Below, one piece after another: positions 10,613-23,935 of a stretch of 64,000 nt of DNA (position 1 is its first letter; every line of letters starts with the position of its first letter). The notes under the pieces were generated by a model. The model did no database searches. It was not told where the DNA came from and saw only the letters and a program-made list of their open reading frames with translations. Location of the stretch: positions 19,096,001-19,160,000 of the forward strand of contig OU612073.1 in the NCBI GenBank assembly GCA_914767715.1. The letters run 5' to 3'. The position numbers were made by a program, and so were the translations under genes. Origin of the DNA: Membranipora membranacea. Lineage: Eukaryota > Bryozoa > Gymnolaemata > Cheilostomatida > Membraniporidae.

Positions 10613-12909
10613 GGCTACTCTATCTCACTGTGAGTCCCCAACAAGAGAATGAGCTTAGCTATAAATCTCCTTTCAAGCTCCTATAAACACAAATAAGATG
10701 GAAGTAGCGTATAATTCTGCGTCCAACAAGGGGACTCAATTCACAGCCAAATCCTGCACAACAAATTTGAAACAAATACATCCAACATATTTATACAGAT
10801 GGTGTAAGTTGTTATCAGACTAACAGAAGGAGATAAGACACAGTAGGGGCTGTCACCAGGGTAATATGTAAACTAAACCATTATGTGACCTCATGTAACA
10901 GATGCTCAAGGTAAACACCCCTACACCTAAGTGCAGATGATGATCTACTCACTCACCTAAGAGTCATCAAGATATACAATTGGAGTGGTGATTTAAATTA
11001 AAAAAACGGGGAGTACCTGTGAAAGGGGTAAAAAAATTTGCTTTCTAGATATTCGAAAGTACGGCAACTTTTAGCATCGGTGTACACAACAGAAGACAAC
11101 CCAATGAGTATAAATGAAAGAAGTCTAGAAAAGATATATCAAATGGTTTTGTACTTATGCAGCTGCGTTAAACCGCTTCTGTTTGTTCTAACAAACCGTA
11201 TGGTTAGATTTGAAGTTTAGAAAATCGCTGAGTCAAAAATATCTCACTTCCAAATCTGACTAAACACTGAGTGAGTTGCGTGCAAATTTCAAGTTTTAAA
11301 TATTAATGACAAAAGCCTGGTAAAAATTTTATCAGACAAAGCAAACTAACTGATTCTTTCCCAATTAAGTTTAATATACATGTGGTGGCCATCAGCTAAC
11401 CCCTTCCTGGATCTTAACTTCCTTTATAGGGCCTGAGGCTGATTCCAATATAATTTTATTATAGAAATATGTTATGTTCAATCAAGAGGTATATTGACAG
11501 CGCTTTTGTGTAGCTGTCAATGGGCTTACATAATATCCCTAAGCAAATTTAAAAAGCCTTATCAAAGAATAAATAAAACCCAGTAATAATATATTTGAAG
11601 AGGTATTAAAACAACTTACTGAAAAGGAAATATAACATAGATTAAGTTCAGTGAAAGGGCTCTATTGGTATAATATGGAAAACTCACAAATAAAACTCAG
11701 CCGCTTTATGGGAATACTAAAATTAGATTAATTAAAGTACTGACCTGCTAATGGTGATGAAAGAGAGATATATATCTACCCTTGCTGAGTGTATTATGTA
11801 AGTCCTACGCCATCTCCCGTTAGGACCTGACCATGAGTCATCAGTTAATTCTTTGAGTTACCCGGACAGCATTTTTCTCTCCCCAGGGGTTCGATAAAAG
11901 CTACTTGGACAATGATTTTAAACAGCTTACATTTCTAGCACAGTATTTAGTACCTGCGTGTGGACCACATGCTTTGCAGTCAAATAATAGTATAGACACA
12001 GCATGAAACTACAAAGTGACAATAGAGATCACCAAGGAGGCCGTTTCCTAGTGTGGGTCAGTTTATTTCACGTTGATATTATGTCGGTTTATTCACGTGT
12101 GAGGCTTGTGATATCAAAAATAATAATCTAACCCTTGTAGAATGTAACATGAAAATGAAAACCAGGATTACTGTATAATAGCTTTGTTTGTGACATCGCT
12201 AGAGGCAGCATGTGATTGGCAATTGAAAGAGAAGAAAAGACTAATGTGTTAGACTGAAAAACAAATACACTGCCTTTCTGAAACCATGCCAAAAATTTAC
12301 AGCAGACGTAATGTAAAGAAATGACCATTGGTATTGAATGTGAAAATGCATGAAATCAGTGTAACGATGTAACATGTTGACTGAAAAACACATGCACTGC
12401 TAGTGTCACCGGATATTTCTGGTTCTAGGTAAGCAATTACCAGACATACACCAAAACAACACAACCAACTAAACAATACTTAACATCTCAAACCATTTAA
12501 TATGGAAACTATATGAAAATGGCACAACAGAAATACAGCTTATACAAAGAATAATATACCCACAAACATTAAGCATCGAAAAACAGTTATTGCATCAAAA
12601 AAGCCATGATTTGCATATAATTTAATTTTGATTAACAAACTTTGTGACAAAAAAATATATTAAAAACTTAATATAGTGAAAACAATGACTGAGATCAAAA
12701 TGACAATGCAGGCGCAACATATAAAATGAGTTGCATATTCCAAATCAGTGTGGTTGGAGGGAATATCAAAGGTCTGAATTTCTGATTTCAAATAAGGATA
12801 AGGAATGAAACTCAAGAACCACCAGCTACAAAATTATAGAAGCTTAGTAACAGAGGTAGAAAAGTGTTCACATTGCTGCATATCGCAGGATTGCAGATTT
12901 ATGTGACGC
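10613..12909. other. Intergenic region between the death-domain gene and the lebercilin gene
   Basis: These 2.3 kb should hold the promoter and 5' UTR of the death-domain gene and the 3' UTR of the lebercilin gene. The sequence is AT-rich. I see no coding exon; one copy of a 90-bp repeat lies at 12269-12360. Confidence 0.5.
12269..12360. repeat. Dispersed 90-bp direct repeat, copy A (copy B at 13781-13872)
   Basis: The two copies share the order CTTTCTGA.ACCATGCCAAA, ATTT.CAGCAG, TAAAGAAA, TTGAATGTGAAA and TGCATGAAATCAGT. Copy A is intergenic; copy B lies in the intron between lebercilin exons 13615-13433 and 14053-14018. They are diverged by roughly 15-20 percent, which fits an old interspersed element. 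Confidence 0.6.
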
Positions 12910-15900
12910 TCACAAATTCAATTCATCCAAATCATCACCAAATATAATATTGCTATTGTTAGGTTGAAGAGTTGTATCTCTTCGTCTTGAAGGTTTCTGG
13001 GTAATCTGGTTATCATTGAATGATGAAGGCTGATATCCTCCAAAATCTAGGCTGTCATTAATAGGTTTAGGACTACTGGGTTTCTTTGATGGGAATAGAT
13101 CAGTTTCTGCCGTGTTCCCAAAATGGCCGAGACTTGACTTCACAGAACTGTCAAAGAAAATATGTCAATCATTGCAGATTTCCTTCCATGGGTCTGTCGA
13201 GATTATGTGATTTAGGTAATGTTCTATGAATGACGCTAAAAGCTTGTCCAAAAGAAATATTCTATAGATTGTTTTGTATTTTGCCACACGACTTGTATAC
13301 TGTATATGCAATACAAATACAGAGTTATCCGATCTATGTGTGTGACGGAACAACTTCTCATATCAATGGATAAAGCTAGCCCCGACTCCAAACTGGCTTG
13401 GAAATCCTCTCAATTATTTATGTGATACTTACAGGAATGTTTTGTCCCTGCTTGTTGAGAGTATGTCATTATTATTCTGATGTTTAACATTCGATGGCTG
13501 AGCTAAGTTCAGTTCGTTTTCAGCAGCAGCAGCATTGCCATGTAAGGCATTGAGAAGCGCAGCCTTCTCTTGTTGATCTAATTCAGTTCCCATCTTTTTA
13601 GGTGCAGCAGGGCCTCTACAACATAACTTGTTTGATTATTTATCGGGATTAATTGCATTGTTTAACAGATTTATATGAGCAAAGAACAACTCATTGGAAC
13701 GTGAGACACCATGTAACAACTCAGTGATGGCTAATTAAGATCGAAACCATACCCTGATATCCTTAAATGAAACCAAGCCCACTGCATTTCTGATACCATG
13801 CCAAAGATTTGCAGCAGGCATAAAGTAAAGAAACAATCATTGATTTTGAATGTGAAAGTGCATGAAATCAGTAAAAGGATTTATGTGATCACAGACTAAC
13901 ACTAGTAATAGAGACTTTTACCGTGATGGCGATTGTTGATGGTCATTTAACAGAATGAAAATATAATTTATACACTTTTTTTGGTTAACAGAAGACAGTG
14001 CGGCACCTGATTCTTACCTTGGCTTGATGACAGCAAATGTTTGCTCTCTTGGGCTTGAAAGTTAAAATGTGTGAGAACATAAAAATTAAGCGAATAGAAA
14101 AATTACAAAATACGGTAAAATGTAGACCTATTTTAATCATCTATTACAATCAAACCTGTTGATGACAATGTAGAAGGCCTTAAATCCCTCACAGGATGCG
14201 TACAAGCCCTAATGTATGAGTCTACCAATGGTCATGTGACACTACAACCGGGTAAGAGGGGAGTACATACCTGGCACCGAGAGAAATAACACTGCCACCC
14301 ATATCTGGTCTTCTGCTTCCACCGACGGTCTCAGTTATCTTCTCCTGAACTTTGAGTATTCCCGCCCAGGAATCCTCTCTCTCCATCAGTGAGGTGGAAC
14401 CGGGTACCTGAACATTAGATCACTCAATCATGAAGATATTGAGATATAAAAGGTGAGCTAAACAGAAAGATATTAATCAGGGGGGGGGGGGGTCTTTCGA
14501 TAAATAACAGCCGAAATTGCAATCTGATCGCTCATTCAGTGTGTGAGCGACACCTGCTAGGGTCTCACTTCCAAATCAATCAGTCATTGATGGAACTATA
14601 TAAATTCTGAGTGACCAATATGTGAGGGATTTTGTCTAATTGAAAGACCAAGTGAGTGATAACTTTGAGCGATGTGATAGTGATAGTTTGCTTTAGTAAA
14701 GCATTGCGTATTATAGTTGAAAGACCCCCCCAGGACAGAAAAAAGTCATGGGGAGCGTTTGAAATTGGAATCACCTGAACCTGAACCAGAGTAGTTTGAG
14801 CCCTCAAACCTCTAACCTCTTGTCTGACGGCCCCAAGAGTTGATTAACATCCATAGACAAAAAGATTGTGGGTTAAAGCTAAACAATAACAAACAATGAT
14901 GTGCCTAGTCGCTCTAATTGGACTTCTGTTAAGTAGGTGTAGTTTGAAGCCAATAATATAAACCACCAAAAGAAGGACAATAATATGCACAGCTAACAAA
15001 TAGAATCATTATACCGGAGTTTCCTGCTGTTTGATTAATTCCTGCATTGACTGTTTTCTTGACATGGACTGGCTGAGTGCCATGTTAGTCCTCAATAGCT
15101 AAAATAGTCACCATACACCTAATGACGACCTCAAATGTAAACATCAATGTCAGGGGTAACAAAAGAATAACAGCAATTATTTACACAACATATTGTGTCG
15201 ATACTTTGGCCAAAAATGGTCTAGAAATTGCGAATTGGACTAACCTCAGCCCTGCGCTTTTCATCATCGAGGGTTTTCTTTAGGTTTTCCAGCTCTCGTT
15301 CATCAGGCTTGTTACTGCTATATTAAGAAGATATTAAAAAATTGTATTTGATTATATTGCCATATTGTTGTGCATGCAGTAATTATCTGGCTCCTGTCAG
15401 TGTGTGTCAAGTTGAATAACGGCAGCATAACATGCATGTCATAGTTAAAGGGCAACCAAGGTTTCGCAGCAATGCATTAATAGGTAGCTAATAATGTGCT
15501 GGGCAGCATCAGCTTTGTGCATTACGCGATGCAAAACTCAAAGGTAGTTGCTGACTCTAAGCTGGGTAACACTTCAGTTTAGGGGAGGTTCCAAGACTTT
15601 GCTGTAATAATTATAGAGCACAGGCTAAATACTAACAGGAACAGGAAACTGCTATGTGGTATTCTCTTTTAGCTGAGTTTGAGTACCTGATGGAAGAAAT
15701 GTTTCACAACAATTCTGGCTGAATAATCATCCGAATTATATTTTGTCTTTTTCCCCATGCAGAAGGTGCAATCTGCTATTAATCAATGGCCATCAATGAG
15801 AAGTTGTTTGAAACCTTGGTTGCACTTTAAGTTATTTAAATCCAAGCGATTCTCTGAAGACATTACACACAACTGCCAGCTCTACCAGATCCTTGGTTGG

Positions 15901-18900
15901 CAGGTCTGCATAGTTTGAACAGATGCCAGTTAACCAAACATACTTCTAATTATCAAGCAGAATGTGATACCAACAGGTCATTACTTCACTTTTATTGCTC
16001 ATTGAGCATTGCACAGGCAATAGGCCGTTGGAAGGGAGGGGGGGGGGGGTGGGCAAGAGTCTGGAGACTAGTTTTTCACTTACAGGTGCGCAGTGCTCTG
16101 TTGATCAGATTTATGTATCTGTTTGTGGGCTGGTTTCTCACTCTTAGGTATAGGCTGATCTTGAGAGTTTGTTCTGTGCCTAGCGTTACGCTGTGCTGGA
16201 CGACCAGCTGCTGGAGGGCTCGGTGACAGCATCTACAGGGGAAGACAGGAATAAAGTACGAGGTGAGAGGTACAAGAAGCATCAGTACTGATGTGCACTG
16301 CACATGACAGCTCATAAACATCAGAGTGCAAACAAAAAGTAATTGTACCTTTTTGTGTTATATCCACATATTCAGGGAAGTTTGTGATATTTATTCAATA
16401 ATTGAGGCTTTATGGATAAATGCATCTACTTTTGTTGAAATGATCATTCATGCGAGGGTCTGATAAGACCATAATAACTTATGTGTAACACTGTAGGATA
16501 CATAAAGCTTACTTGTTCATTCTGCACTTTATCTCGCTGTCTTTCTAATGAGATATTATTCGGTTTTTTGTTAGTACTTTGTTCAGGTTTTCTCGGTGTA
16601 TTACTTTCTTCGTGTATTACAGAAGGTTTTCTCTGCTTCAGTTCTCTGGGTTTGTCTATGGGTGGGGCGGGTAACGCCCTAAGCTGAGCAGGCTGTTGCA
16701 CCTTTCTTTGGTTAGCTGATCTTGGGTATACAGCAACCTGATCCCTTCTGTAATTGGGTGGGTTATCTGTGTCAGAGGTCATGACCCGTGATGGAGGTGG
16801 CTCTGACAGAGCCAGCTGCTGAGACATTGAGGAATTCATGCGAGATCTAGCATGCCGGTACGAATGCTGAATACTGAACTTCTCAAGGTCATTCTCCTTT
16901 GCCTAAAAATATATCAGCGAAATCCTCTACAGTAGCCATTTATCTAATTGTGGTAGTTATTTTCTGAATAATTTATTGCCGTTGTAGCAGAAGCTTGTGA
17001 ATTGAATCATTTTTTTTTACAAAATATCGAGTTGCAGTTAAAATATATGTAGTCGTGTAAAGAGCTTTAAAAGAGAAATTCCAAGTGCACCGTCACTATA
17101 TAGCACTTCAAAGGGTTCAAAAAGCTATGACATCTCTTAGGTTCTCAAGGTGCTCACAAATTTACTGTATTTTTGGAAATTCTTCTGGAAAAAATGGTTA
17201 TTTTTGTGCTTGTTTTTTTTTCGGGCTATGGAGCTGCATTTCCACCATATCACAATGTCTGCAGCGGATGGGTTTGTTAATTCAGCCATGAAGTGATAAT
17301 AGTATAAAGCATGTATGGATGATAGGCACTCGTTTTTGTTACACAATAGAGGAAGATAAAACATACCCCATTCTTTTGGTAACAAAATAGCTTGTTTGTC
17401 ATCAACCATTAGTCACATTTCACTTCACAAAAACATGATTTACCCACAAGAGAAAGATTAGCAAATACTATGCTTGAGGGAAGACTATTTTACTATGAGC
17501 AAAGTTGTGTATTATTTATGTTGTATTGCTAGGGGATAGCGCGAACGCAGTCCCCCACTACCAAAAATTACGCACCCGAGTTACCCACATTTGGGGCAAT
17601 CGCAAGCGCCAGCCAAACCGAAGTGCAATGGTAAGGCCTCTTCTTGGGGGATCTATCTTCTTGATCATAGATGCCCCTGTGCCAGGTAAGTATGAGTTGG
17701 GAAAGGTTAAGTTTGGACCCGCCTCTAAACTCAGTCATCTATAAATAGTGTCAGTTGATCTCATTTTACAAGAAGGATTTATCATCACATGGTTTTTTAC
17801 ATAATCATAAAAAATGTTACAAATGTATGACAAAGATCAATGCTTTCATTTTTTTTATATCAACAACTGCAGAATTTGATGATCTTTCTGTAATACTAGC
17901 AAACATTTATGTGGAGGCAACGCTAAAAGCACCTGACGTCACCACGCTATGCGCAACGAGCTGTGACGCCTGCCATGACAAAGGCAGTTATTATCTACTT
18001 ATGCTAACAAGGTTTGATTGGCAGATTACAATAACAGTGCATGCACCGGGTAAATACCCTTATTAGCGAGGGTCTAAATAATACTGGCCTATGGCTTCGC
18101 ACATTCTCCCTGCATAAACGGAGCAAATAACCCACTGATCTAGTATAATGGCTTGTCGAGTTACAGTTCATTATTTGCTATGTCTAATGCCCACAATCTC
18201 TGAGATACAAGACTACAGCTCAAAACAAAATTACACATTCTATAAGCACAACTTGTTTGTGGGATTTACATTTTGTTTTGTGGTCATGCTTCCTAAACTG
18301 CCCTCAAACCAATGAGTATTCTCAAAAACTAAAATACCTGCTTAAAAACAGCGCCCTGAGGTGTCAATTTGTCATAAATAATAAACCTGCCCCTAAAACT
18401 TCGTACTTAATTTCAATTCTAATTGAACAAATTTGGTTTACACTGCAGATCATGTATTGGACTGAACATTACTAGCTCATGATATGTTTCTCAGCTGTAA
18501 CTGTGTGGTGGTTGGTTGCATAACCCGCAACAAACATCAATCAGAATACTGAGCAATGTATGCGCCATGCGGGAACCTTGGGGGTCTCTTCACGGATTAT
18601 CTGCTCTTCCTCCAAAAGAGCAGATAATCCCTGCAGAGATCCAATACATGCGCATGAATAATGATGAATTTATTATTAGGTCTATGGACCCTACACACTT
18701 TTGAAGTTGAGAATTATTCTTGACAGGTCCGGTGTACATATTCCCTATAATATTGCTTCCCATACAGAATTATGAGCATTTCAACAAAACCGAATAGGTA
18801 TAGTCTGATAAAACCGCTCAAAGCAAAGACATTGAATACTCGTTTGCTCGTAGTACAAAGTGATTGCTCATAGTACCCAGTACTAACCCGTATGCTTTGT

Positions 18901-21900
18901 TTAGCGTATTGTAGTCCTTCGTGGAGATCATCAATCAGCGCCTCCGTCTCATGTCTCTTTTGCTGCTCAGTTGCCAGCTGTCTATCATGACATTTCTGTA
19001 AATTCTCTGCATACTTCTCAAGTTGCTGAAATAAAAAGTCCTAATTTTGCAACAGTGGTTGTGATTGAGTATATAATCAATGAAATCAGGCAAATTCTTA
19101 GTATTGGTTCATCTGCATTCAAAAGTTGAGGTGTCATTAATGTGGTTGTTTTGGTTGTTTGGTTGTTTTGGTCATGATCAAATGACTCCATGGAGAGATG
19201 TATAGTAAAGTGACTGATGTTTGCAATGGAGATCACAGTAAAGTTGCAATCTGCACATGCGCTAGTCTGTGCTAAATTCAGCCTTAGCATTTCAAAGCAA
19301 TATGATTGGTTCCATATTGCTGGTGGTTGCGTGTCCAAACATTGTGCTTATGCCTGTAGAATAGGTAGAGTTGCTTCTGATGTACAACTCCTATTAATTT
19401 TTACTTGCAGGGCTCTAACTATATTTTACTGTCTAAGCTCCAACTAAGGCGTTACTCGTACAGTGTATAGAAGATGGAGTAACACTGTCAGTTAACAAAC
19501 AACACTGTAAGAACATTATCTAAGAATTTAGAGGAATTACAGAGATGAGAGAGCGTGAGTTCGATAGTGAGAATGACTCTTCATATCAGATACCATACCA
19601 CCAGATATATCACATATCAAATTACAGGTCACCTATGAGTTGTTAGGAAGTTATGGCCCCAAATGGATAGCAGTTTCAGGTCTAGATTCAACTTTCTTTG
19701 ACAAAGGTTGATCAGATTGGATCATCACACATATTAATTCTCAATTTCTCAACCAGTAAAGGAGGTGCGAGGGAGCCATTCTATACGAAGTCTGTGTATC
19801 ATAATGTCAGTATAACCCCCTCCCATGGTGCTGAAGTTTCATTATACATGTTATAAGATAAAAGCCGACATGTGCAGTGGAAATAAAATTGATGATCAAT
19901 AATCAAATTTAAATGTGAAATCCCATATACACATTAGCTCTCAACTGTGTATGGGATTTTACATTGATTATCAATAATAAAATTTCATTTCACTGCACAT
20001 GTCGCTTATGAGGAATCTTGAATAAACAAGACAGTGTAGTTATTGAAGATTTGAGTTTGAGTCAAAGTTACAATGAAGACAAACAACCAGTAAACTCTAG
20101 GTAAGCTAGCTGAGCACACAGGAGGAATTCATTATGATAACACACAATGTCTGAGAATCGGTTAAAAGCGAACCCACCACAAAACGGTTACAAAACAATC
20201 CGGGTATGATAAAATAAACTTACACTAATCGTGAACTGAAATCTGACGTAAATAATATCAAAATCTAAATAAAGCGCCATCGATGGGAAAACATGTACAC
20301 CAAATAACGCATTTTGCAAAAGAATAAAAGCTTTGGCTATGCACAGTTTTCTGAGCCTAATTTCGGAGTTGTCCTCTACCCATTTGTACAACTTCGAAAA
20401 CAACCTCAATTTTGAGCTCAGAAAACTGCCTATTAGTTCATATTCACAATACACATGAGCTGGTGCAAATGTACTTTCTGACTATAATCTGCACTCGACA
20501 GTGGTCTGGGAAAAGAAATTGTCGATTGTATTCCTCATCGACAGCTTGACTTTTTGACAAACAGTCTCTGCTCTTAGTCAAGTAGAATGTAAATTTACGG
20601 ACAATCCTGATCTGTTTTCATTCCTCTGAGCAAGAAGGCAGATATTTACAGAAGTGAGGGTTATTGCATGATCAGGATGTGTGTGCATGCTAAGGAGTAT
20701 ACAATAATAAATATAATAATAAATAATACATCTTTTTAGTATCAAAGGGCAAAAATCTGCTGACCTTCTTCCTAAAAACTTCATTAGCTAATTTATACTT
20801 CAAACTGTTAACAAGATAAGTAGCATAACTTACAGCGATTTTCTCGTCTGCGATGGCGTTCTGTTGATTGAGCCGATCAAGCCTCTGTTTGAGTTTATCT
20901 CTCTCCTCAAGGTCATTATCTCGAGCCCTCTCTTCCAATCTCTTCTCCTCTTTCTCAGAGCGTCTCAGCTCTCTCTCCACCTGACGTAATCTATGATGTG
21001 TCTTATCATACCTCTCTTCCTGCCTCCTAACAGTAAAGACAATTCACATAATGTGAAGTCTTTGAGCATGATTAACAATTACAATATAAACTATGTTCTT
21101 ATTGGGTAAAGCAGAGAACATCTCGCTGCTGCTCTTGATAAGAGTTATATCCAATTTTGCATGTCGAAACGACCTAATTGGTCTTCTCTATAGTTTTAGA
21201 AGCATGTCATGTCATTCACGAATATGATGTGTGATTGATCGCATCAGCATGACTAAGGAGTAAGAGTGACTCTTACTCACCCACTCTAACCATTCTCCCT
21301 GCTCTAACTCCTTGCACTGACCATCACTGAGAAGTGAATTCAGTTTAACAGTGGTAAACACAATTTAAGAAGTTGCCCCCTCCGTATATGTGATCAGACA
21401 ACTCCTTATATATTTATTTCTTAGCACCGTAATAATATTATTTATTAAAATGAGAGCCATAACTCAAGACCTTTAAAATATTATAATTGAATGCAATACT
21501 ATATGCATTTTACTACTATATTGTACACTACCATATATTCTTGATCACCCCATCACATAGTTCACAGGTTACCTGAGTTGATCTTTGAGCACTTTGATCT
21601 CCTTGCTTTGCCTCTCATACACATAAGGCAGATCACTCTCCTCTTTCTCTCTCTTACTTATCTGATGACTTACTAAGATATTGTTACGCTTTAGTACCTT
21701 GTTCTCCATCTTCAGGTTTTCGATCTCTTCTCCGATCACCATAACTTCATGCTAACGAAATAAGCGGATAGAAATGAATTGTGAAGTGAGTTTTGTAATT
21801 ATATTTATATCTCTATCTGAGAGAAGGAGACATCAAACATGTCATACAGGACTGTAATCAGCATTCTACTCATGAATTGAAAGTATGCAAACTTTGTGTG

Positions 21901-23935
21901 AGCGGTCATAGGCCAAAATCAAAGACATTTACCGAATATATCAGACTTGAACTGAGGAAGGAAATAACAACCCACCCTGAGCTCATTAGCATCGAGTCTA
22001 TTTTCTGCAACACTGGCGGCTCCATTCTGTACAGATTTAACTTTCTTCCTTGTAGGCCCATATCTTTTTGATGCCACTACAATAGCGTAAAATAATGTGT
22101 CTTGTATAATATTGGGTTTAGAAGCCATAGAGAAATCACTAACAACATATATAATGAGTTTATAGACAGTTTTCTGAGCTCTGATTTAGGCCTCAATTTG
22201 GAATTGTCCTCTCTCCAGTTTGGTACTTTTAACCCACGCCGCATAGGAAAAATGTGCTGAAAAGAGGTTATCTTGAAAACTGCTTATAAGAGGATAAAAA
22301 TTGAATTTGATTCAGAATCAGCAACATTGAAAACTCATAATGGACATACTTTGGTAAATAATTTTAGTATTTGGATAGTCAATAATAGCATTTTCTTACA
22401 GTTTTGCGGACAATTTGGCAGAATCTTTCATGAGTTTCGTCACTAAAACTAAGATTTATCAATAGTCAAGCCTCCAATGATTTGGAAACCCTGTCTCCCA
22501 GGGTTTTCAATGGTGCAGACTCTGAATCAAAAATCATTTTTATCCTAGCATCAGCAGTTTTTTCAATATAACCCTCTTTCAGCAGGTTTTTCCTATACGG
22601 CGTGGGTTAAAAGTACCAAACTGGAGAGAGGACAACTCCGAATTGAGGCCTAAATCAGAGCTCAGAGAACTGTCTATTTATATACCGCCTAATGTAAGCC
22701 ACAATGGGTTTTGCACTATGTCATTCCCGCCCGGTCACTGGGTCTAATGAGTCCAAAGCCAACCCTGGCTAATAGGGACCTACATCGCATAAAGCGCTAT
22801 TACCCTTTGGAACACCCTACTGATCTCGGCTTCTCAGATAACACCAGTGGCCATGCGCGGGGATCTAACACCGGTCGCCAGATTGATGATTCAACCCGCT
22901 AACAACTAGGCTAACCTAATAACCTAAACAGCATCATACATAACAAACCATATGAATTCATCATTACAAAACGAATGGTAAGCGCTACTACAGCTACCAC
23001 TACTACTACTCACATGATAGATTTGTGTGGTTTCTAGCGCCCAGTGAGTTGTTCACATTAGGAGATCTCCGGCTCACTTTAGACACTCTTCCCTTGTCAT
23101 TCCTCAGCCTTGCCATAGAAACAGTGCTGTTTATTCTGTTGTTGGACGCTGCCAGCGGACTCAGCTTGTCCAAGTCATACCTTGAGTCATCGACACGCTG
23201 CTCCTGCCCCTTGACCCCATAGGGGTCATAGGTGGATGATACGGGTCTGGTTTTATAGTTATCTGTTACTGACAATGTAGGTTGTCTCTTTGCAGACATG
23301 ACAGGACTAAGAGCTTTATTTGTACTAACAATCGGGGCGTGATGTGGGTCAGTCAGGTTATCAGTCTCAAAGTCGCTGTGGAACTCATCAGAATACTGGT
23401 CTTCACTGTAGCTGTCATCTTGCTTTCCTAACTCATTGTCAGGTGATTTTGGAGCGCTGTAGCCTCCATTTAAATGAGAATCAGGCCTGTTCTCTTTATT
23501 AATACCATACCCTCCTTGTCTCTTGTTATTGAGGGATGCGGAGTCAGAATCGTGTGAATATGAAGGCTGGGCTTGTGATGGTTCGTGACCTTGATCTGAG
23601 AAGTCAGAAAAATCATCATCATATGAATATCTAGACTTGGTGTCTTCGGCTGCAGTGTTTTTTCCATCATTTAGATTATTTCTAGAGGTATTGAAACTAT
23701 TGGCATTTATATCAAGAGATTTAGGATTGGGAGGTTTATCGTCAAAGAATGAGTCCTCTTCTTTGGTGAAATTAATCTTTGCGCTAGTCCTTTGGCTCTG
23801 ACGAGTTTGGTTTCTTGATTCATTAAGGTTTATTGTATTAGAGTCGAATGGTTTAACGGGCTTGTCATCGTAAATTGCATCATCCTCATCATCATCGCTG
23901 TAAGGTAGTGAGGGTGGTCTGACAGCTGAGCTCAT
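12910..23935 (-). CDS. LCA5: Lebercilin (LCA5 family) ciliary protein, 940 aa
   Basis: Thirteen exons join in phase: 23935-23014, 22076-21976, 21751-21573, 21026-20834, 19025-18888, 16902-16513, 16232-16084, 15317-15245, 15098-15015, 14407-14271, 14053-14018, 13615-13433 and 13147-12910 (2823 nt). Residues 1-307 are disordered and acidic, rich in Ser, Asp and Asn. Residues 308-511 form a long coiled coil with lebercilin signatures: an ENLKMENKVLKRN segment, ESDLPYVYERQSKEIKVLKDQLR-type spacing and a DNDLEERDKLKQRL segment. The rest is disordered with Pro- and Lys-rich stretches and ends in GDDLDELNL. Lebercilin binds the intraflagellar transport machinery at the ciliary base and axoneme; human LCA5 loss causes Leber congenital amaurosis. 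The protein is longer than human lebercilin (about 700 aa), mainly through its N-terminal exon. The paralogue LCA5L shares the same domain, so this could be ancestral to both. Confidence 0.85.
18560..18655. repeat. Imperfect hairpin with a 15-bp perfect core
   Basis: This lies in a lebercilin intron. GGATTATCTGCTCTT and AAGAGCAGATAATCC face each other across a short CCTCCAA spacer, and weaker pairing extends outward to ATGCGCC / GCGCAT. It looks like a small palindromic transposon relic. Confidence 0.6.
19865..20004. repeat. Long inverted repeat (MITE-like), about 140 bp
   Basis: This lies in a lebercilin intron. The left arm starts near CGACATGTGCAGTG and runs through TGATGATCAATAAT to TGTGAAATCCCATA; the right arm repeats these inverted, ending in CACTGCACATGTCG. 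The arms are about 60 bases with small gaps around a short AT-rich spacer. Confidence 0.7.
20335..20445. repeat. Short relative of the 22.2-22.7 kb inverted-repeat element
   Basis: CACAGTTTTCTGAGCCTAAT followed by GGAGTTGTCCTCTACCC at one end, and TTGAGCTCAGAAAACTG at the other, match the ends of the element at 22162-22677. Only the ends remain, arranged as a palindrome of about 110 bp. Confidence 0.5.
22162..22677. mobile_element. Inverted-repeat DNA transposon (non-autonomous), about 515 bp
   Basis: This element lies in the first intron of the lebercilin gene. The left end 22162-22252 and right end 22587-22677 are inverted copies of 91 bases with only about three mismatches. They start ATAGACAGTTTTCTGAGCTC and end GAGCTCAGAGAACTGTCTAT. 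Weaker pairing continues inward for roughly 30 bases on each side. No transposase frame is present. I could not define a clear target duplication; flanks are AT-rich (TTTATA-like). Confidence 0.8.
22710..22916 (-). repeat. tRNA-derived SINE-like unit
   Basis: Read on the minus strand, 22916-22848 resembles a tRNA 5' part. An A-box-like TAGCCTAGTTGTTAG (22913-22899) is followed by a B-box-like GGTGTTAGATCCCC (22872-22859) at normal spacing. About 140 bp of GC-richer sequence without tRNA pairing follows, as in SINEs with a tRNA head and unrelated body. I see no clear poly(A) tail. It lies in the first lebercilin intron. Confidence 0.45.

Noticed and set aside
17505-18066. Two plus-strand frames in a lebercilin intron
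   Set aside because: No splice partners, no domain features and no start context; they lie antisense in an intron. The region may be an unclassified insertion, but I cannot support a gene.
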